Assembly: GCA_965221735.1 (NCBI GenBank)
Contig: OZ244910.1
Location: forward strand, 1,426,001 to 1,490,000
Source: UBA2991 sp965221735
GTDB lineage: Bacteria > Chloroflexota > Dehalococcoidia > Tepidiformales > Tepidiformaceae
Reading direction: 5' to 3'
DNA: 64,000 nt
Below, piece after piece: positions 61,013-64,000 of the stretch. Made by a program: the position numbers and the translations under genes. Within the stretch, counting starts at the first letter, position 1, and each line of letters starts with the position of its first letter. Under the pieces are notes generated by a model. That model was given only the letters and a program-made list of their open reading frames with translations, had not been told where the DNA came from and ran no database searches.

Positions 61013-61813
61013 ATGGCTCAGGCTGTCGCCGCGCCCCTCCGACGCGGATTTCTGACCACGCTCCGGGGAGACCGGTGGTGGGTCGAACCGGCACTCGTAT
61101 TCGCCAGCCTCTCGCTCTTCTTCGGCTGGCTCACCGTTTCCATCATCATGGACTTCGGCCCCATCGGGCACTACGAGGTCGAGGGCACCCACCTCCTCAG
61201 CCCCGTCTTCGAGCCCACTTGGCTCACCATGATCAACGCCGACTGGGAGGGCGCCTGGTACCTCTCCCCGGCGTTCATCGTCCTGATCGGGCCCGTCCCC
61301 TTCCGCGCCACCTGCTACTACTACCGCCGCGCCTACTACCGCTCCTACTTCCTCAGCCCGCCCGCCTGCGCCGTGGGCGATGTGGGTCCCTCCTACAAGG
61401 GCGAGTCGACCTTCCCGCTCATCATGCAGAACGTGCACCGCTACGTGATGTACGTAGCCCTCGTCTTCGTGCCGCTCCTCTGGATCGGCGCCATCCGCAG
61501 CCTCTACGTCTCAGGCGAGGGATGGGGCATCGGGGTCGGCTCTGCTCTCCTCATCCTCAACGCCTTCCTCCTCATGATGTACACCTTCTCCTGCCATTCG
61601 CTGCGCCACTTCGTGGGCGGCGGGCTCAACTGCTTCAGCTGCTCGGCCTTCACCCGCGCCCGCAAGCGCGTCTGGGACTACGTCAGCATCTGGAACGAGA
61701 ACCACCGCTTCTGGGCCTGGTCGAGCCTCATCGTCATCGTCCTCGTCGATGTCTACATCCGGCTCGTCGCCAACGGGCACATGACCGACCCGAACACCTG
61801 GAGCCACTTCTAG
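61013..61813 (+). CDS. succinate dehydrogenase/fumarate reductase membrane subunit-like protein
   Basis: 266 residues with about five hydrophobic segments, for example ALVFASLSLFFGWLTVSIIM near residue 30, SPAFIVLIGPVPF near 82, YVMYVALVFVPLLWIGAI near 144, ALLILNAFLLMMYTF near 180 and WSSLIVIVLVDVYIRLV near 237. Histidines in VHRYVMY and CHSLRHF could bind heme. It stands 3 bases before the flavoprotein gene, with the iron-sulfur gene after it, so it should be the quinone-side anchor. ATG 61013 chosen because GAGGG precedes it. Confidence 0.8.
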   Translation: MAQAVAAPLRRGFLTTLRGDRWWVEPALVFASLSLFFGWLTVSIIMDFGPIGHYEVEGTHLLSPVFEPTWLTMINADWEGAWYLSPAFIVLIGPVPFRATCYYYRRAYYRSYFLSPPACAVGDVGPSYKGESTFPLIMQNVHRYVMYVALVFVPLLWIGAIRSLYVSGEGWGIGVGSALLILNAFLLMMYTFSCHSLRHFVGGGLNCFSCSAFTRARKRVWDYVSIWNENHRFWAWSSLIVIVLVDVYIRLVANGHMTDPNTWSHF

Positions 61814-61816
61814 ACG

Positions 61817-63613
61817 ATGGTTGAGTACGAACGCCACGACTACGACGTCATCGTCATCGGGGCCGGCGGCGCCGGCCTGCGCGCCGCCATCGAGGCGTCC
61901 GCGCAGGGCGCCCGCACTGCCCTCATCTGCAAGTCGCTCCTGGGCAAGGCCCACACCGTCATGGCCGAGGGCGGCATCGCCGCCGCGCTCGGCAACGTCT
62001 GGCCCCAGGACAACTGGCGCGTCCACTTCCGCGACACCATGCGCGGCGGCAAGATGCTCAACAACTGGCGCATGGCCCAGCTCCACGCCCAGGAAGCTCC
62101 CGACCGCGTCAACGAGCTCGAGGAATGGGGCGCCCTCTTCGATCGCACGCAGGACGGCCGCATCCTCCAGCGCGACTTCGGCGGCCACCGCTACGCCCGC
62201 CTCGCCCACGTCGGCGACCGCACCGGCCTCGAGCTCATCCGCACGCTCCAGCAGCACGCCGTCCACAACGGCATCGACGTGTTCATGGAATGCACCGTCT
62301 CCCGCCTCCTCAAGGACGGTGACCGAGTCTCCGGCGCCGTCGCCTACTGGCGCGAGAGCGGTAACCTCCTGGTCTTCAACGCGAAGTCCACCGTCCTCGC
62401 CACCGGCGGCGTCGGCAAGGCCTTCGCCGTCACCTCCAACTCCTGGGAGTACACCGGCGACGGCCACGCCCTCGCCTACTGGGCCGGCGCCGAGCTCATC
62501 GACATGGAGTGCGTCCAGTTCCACCCGACCGGGATGGTCTGGCCCCCGAGCGTCCGCGGCATCCTCGTCACCGAGGGCGTCCGCGGCGATGGCGGTACGC
62601 TGCGCAACAGCGACGGCGAGCGCTTCATGTTCGACTACATCCCCGACTTCTTCGCCGCCGAGACCGCCGACTCGATCGAGGAAGCCGACGCCTGGTACGA
62701 GGACAAGGAGAACAACCGCCGCACCCCCGACCTCCTCCCCCGGGATGAGGTCGCCCGCGCCATCAACTCCGAGGTGAAGGCGGGCCGCGGCAGCCCCCAC
62801 GGAGGCGTCTTCCTCGACATCGCCTCGCGGCGCTCCACCGAGTACATCCGCCGCCGCCTGCCGAGCATGTACCACCAGTTCAAGCAGCTTGCCGACGTCG
62901 ACATCACCGCCCAGCCGATGGAAGTCGGCCCCACGATGCACTACATCATGGGCGGCATCCGCGTCGACGCCGACACCGCCGCCACCACCGTCGCGGGGCT
63001 CTACGCCGCGGGCGAATGCGCCGGCGGCATGCACGGCGCCAACCGCCTCGGCGGCAACTCCCTCTCCGACCTCGTCGTCTTCGGGCGCCGCGCGGGCCTC
63101 GGCGCCGCCGAGGACGCCGCCGCCCAGTCCTCCGCCCCCGAGGCCGACGACGCGCAGGTCGAGGAGATCGTCGCGGACATGCGCGCACCCTTCGAGCGCG
63201 ACGGCGCCGAGGGCCCCTACGACATCCAGCGCGACCTCCAGGAGACGATGCACAACCTCGTCGGCATCATCCGCACCGAGGCGGAGCTGCTGGAGGCGCG
63301 CGAGCGCATCGACGGCTACAAGGCCCGCGCCGCCAACGTCGGCGTCTACGGGCACCAGCAGTACAACCCCGGCTGGCACCTGGCCATCGACCTGCAGGCC
63401 CTGCTGACCGTCTCCGAGGCGACCGCGCGCGCCGCCAACGTTCGCCAGGAGAGCCGCGGCGGTCACACCCGCGACGACTACCCCGGTCCGAACGATGCCG
63501 AGTGGGGCAACAAGAACGTCGTCGTCCGCCAGGGCGCGGACGGGGAGATGGAGGTCACCACCTCGTCCCTTCCCGAGATGCCCGCCGAACTGCAGGAGCT
63601 GTTCGAGGAGTAA
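61817..63613 (+). CDS. sdhA: succinate dehydrogenase/fumarate reductase flavoprotein subunit
   Basis: 598 residues. Oxidises succinate to fumarate in the TCA cycle (or reverses it) at the cytosolic face of the membrane. DVIVIGAGGAGLRAAIEASA near residue 9 binds FAD, GKAHTVMAEGGIAAALG near 43 contains the His that attaches FAD, QFHPTGMVWPP near 232, and MHYIMGGIRVD near 372 and HGANRLGGNSLSDLVVFGRR near 404 line the active site. Three bases follow the membrane gene; two bases precede sdhB. Confidence 0.94.
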   Translation: MVEYERHDYDVIVIGAGGAGLRAAIEASAQGARTALICKSLLGKAHTVMAEGGIAAALGNVWPQDNWRVHFRDTMRGGKMLNNWRMAQLHAQEAPDRVNELEEWGALFDRTQDGRILQRDFGGHRYARLAHVGDRTGLELIRTLQQHAVHNGIDVFMECTVSRLLKDGDRVSGAVAYWRESGNLLVFNAKSTVLATGGVGKAFAVTSNSWEYTGDGHALAYWAGAELIDMECVQFHPTGMVWPPSVRGILVTEGVRGDGGTLRNSDGERFMFDYIPDFFAAETADSIEEADAWYEDKENNRRTPDLLPRDEVARAINSEVKAGRGSPHGGVFLDIASRRSTEYIRRRLPSMYHQFKQLADVDITAQPMEVGPTMHYIMGGIRVDADTAATTVAGLYAAGECAGGMHGANRLGGNSLSDLVVFGRRAGLGAAEDAAAQSSAPEADDAQVEEIVADMRAPFERDGAEGPYDIQRDLQETMHNLVGIIRTEAELLEARERIDGYKARAANVGVYGHQQYNPGWHLAIDLQALLTVSEATARAANVRQESRGGHTRDDYPGPNDAEWGNKNVVVRQGADGEMEVTTSSLPEMPAELQELFEE

Positions 63614-63615
63614 CC

Positions 63616-64000
63616 ATGAGCGAAACAGCGAACATGCGCGTGTTCCGTGGCGATGCCGAGAGCGGCGATTGGCAGGACTACTCGGTCGAGGTCGAGGAAG
63701 GCCAGGTCGTTCTCGACGTCATCCATCGCATCCAGGCCACGCAGGCCCCCGACCTCGCCGTCCGCTGGAACTGCAAGGCCGGCAAGTGTGGCTCCTGCAG
63801 CGCCGAGATCAACGGCGAACCCCGCCTCATGTGCATGACGCGCATGAACCTGTTCGAGCCCGGTGAGCAGATCACCGTCGCCCCGATGAAGACCTGGCCC
63901 CTCATCCGGGACCTCGTGACCGACGTGTCCTTCAACTACGAGGTCGCGAAGACGATCCCCGCCTTCAAGCCCCGCGCCCCGGAGGCCGACGGCACCTACC
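63616..64000 (+). CDS. sdhB: succinate dehydrogenase/fumarate reductase iron-sulfur subunit (3' truncated)
   Basis: 128 residues are visible before the window ends. The 2Fe-2S domain is seen: RWNCKAGKCGSCSAEINGEP near residue 55 and LMCMT near 75, with the Cys of the ferredoxin-type cluster. The 4Fe-4S and 3Fe-4S Cys clusters would lie beyond the window. It carries electrons from FAD of SdhA to the quinone. ATG 63616 is two bases after sdhA stop. Confidence 0.92.
   Translation, partial: MSETANMRVFRGDAESGDWQDYSVEVEEGQVVLDVIHRIQATQAPDLAVRWNCKAGKCGSCSAEINGEPRLMCMTRMNLFEPGEQITVAPMKTWPLIRDLVTDVSFNYEVAKTIPAFKPRAPEADGTY

Noticed and set aside
61511..63466. 651-codon open frame antisense to sdhA
   Set aside because: Opposite strand of a clear flavoprotein gene with FAD and substrate motifs; no motif of its own.

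Overview
The window is 64 kb of very GC-rich (clearly above 65% by eye), densely packed bacterial chromosome. It carries about 72 protein genes and three tRNA genes, mostly with gaps under 100 bp and many stop/start overlaps. No prophage, insertion sequence or CRISPR array is visible. The gene mix suggests Chloroflexota (Dehalococcoidia or Tepidiforma-like): a ferredoxin-type 2-oxoacid oxidoreductase (KorAB), an SCO1664-family kinase-fold protein, standalone CBS proteins, a three-gene succinate dehydrogenase, and many genes with a TANNNT box 6-7 nt before the start codon. This is inference; an actinobacterium cannot be excluded without a search.

Layout. 1-6.2 kb: end of a sugar isomerase-like gene, nadBC (-) behind a strong palindrome, then def, a LOG-like protein, eno and an unknown protein. 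6.2-9.1 kb: lipoprotein, ilvE, PH-domain-like membrane protein, cytidylate kinase-like protein. 9.3-13.4 kb: korA-korB bracketed by two CBS-domain regulators. 13.4-17.7 kb: two alpha/beta hydrolases, a VanY-type lipoprotein, a crotonase and a duplicated-domain unknown. 17.8-19.5 kb: Fe-S assembly protein and cysteine desulfurase, divergent. 19.4-23 kb: fabD, a KAS gene with a frameshift, and fabF. 23-28 kb: priA, DUF3574 lipoprotein, SDR, thiolase. 28-30.8 kb: hemC, hemL and a cysteine-rich protein. 30.9-38.8 kb: MBL hydrolase, VOC protein, SCO1664 protein, phzF/pncC divergent pair, glyQS, DUF1801 protein, M1 aminopeptidase. 38.9-43.1 kb: NTF2-like protein, ilvC, two peptide-type ABC ATPases, tRNA-Lys and tRNA-Leu. 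43.2-49.3 kb: thioredoxin-like protein, mazG, argH, mdh, lepA, RAM-domain protein. 49.4-53.7 kb: vapBC, a two-part unknown protein with galU, infC-rpmI-rplT. 53.7-60.9 kb: yggT, two tandem-GNAT genes, an NrtR-type Nudix regulator, tRNA-Ser with miaB, a second PIN toxin locus, a frameshifted P450 and a VOC protein. 61-64 kb: succinate dehydrogenase/fumarate reductase (membrane, flavoprotein, iron-sulfur), cut by the window end.

Connections. NAD metabolism recurs: nadB and nadC share a 31-bp near-perfect palindrome over the nadB -10 region, pncC lies at 33.8 kb, and an NrtR-like NAD regulator lies at 56.3 kb. Central carbon metabolism is represented by eno, korAB, mdh and sdh. Heme, Fe-S, branched-chain amino acid, arginine and fatty acid genes complete an ordinary core genome. 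The more unusual points are the promoter architecture (many predicted leaderless mRNAs, a 22-bp divergent promoter, a tRNA predicted to start at its mature 5' end), the CBS-bracketed KorAB cluster, the four-fold GNAT array, and two related PIN toxins paired with unrelated partners.
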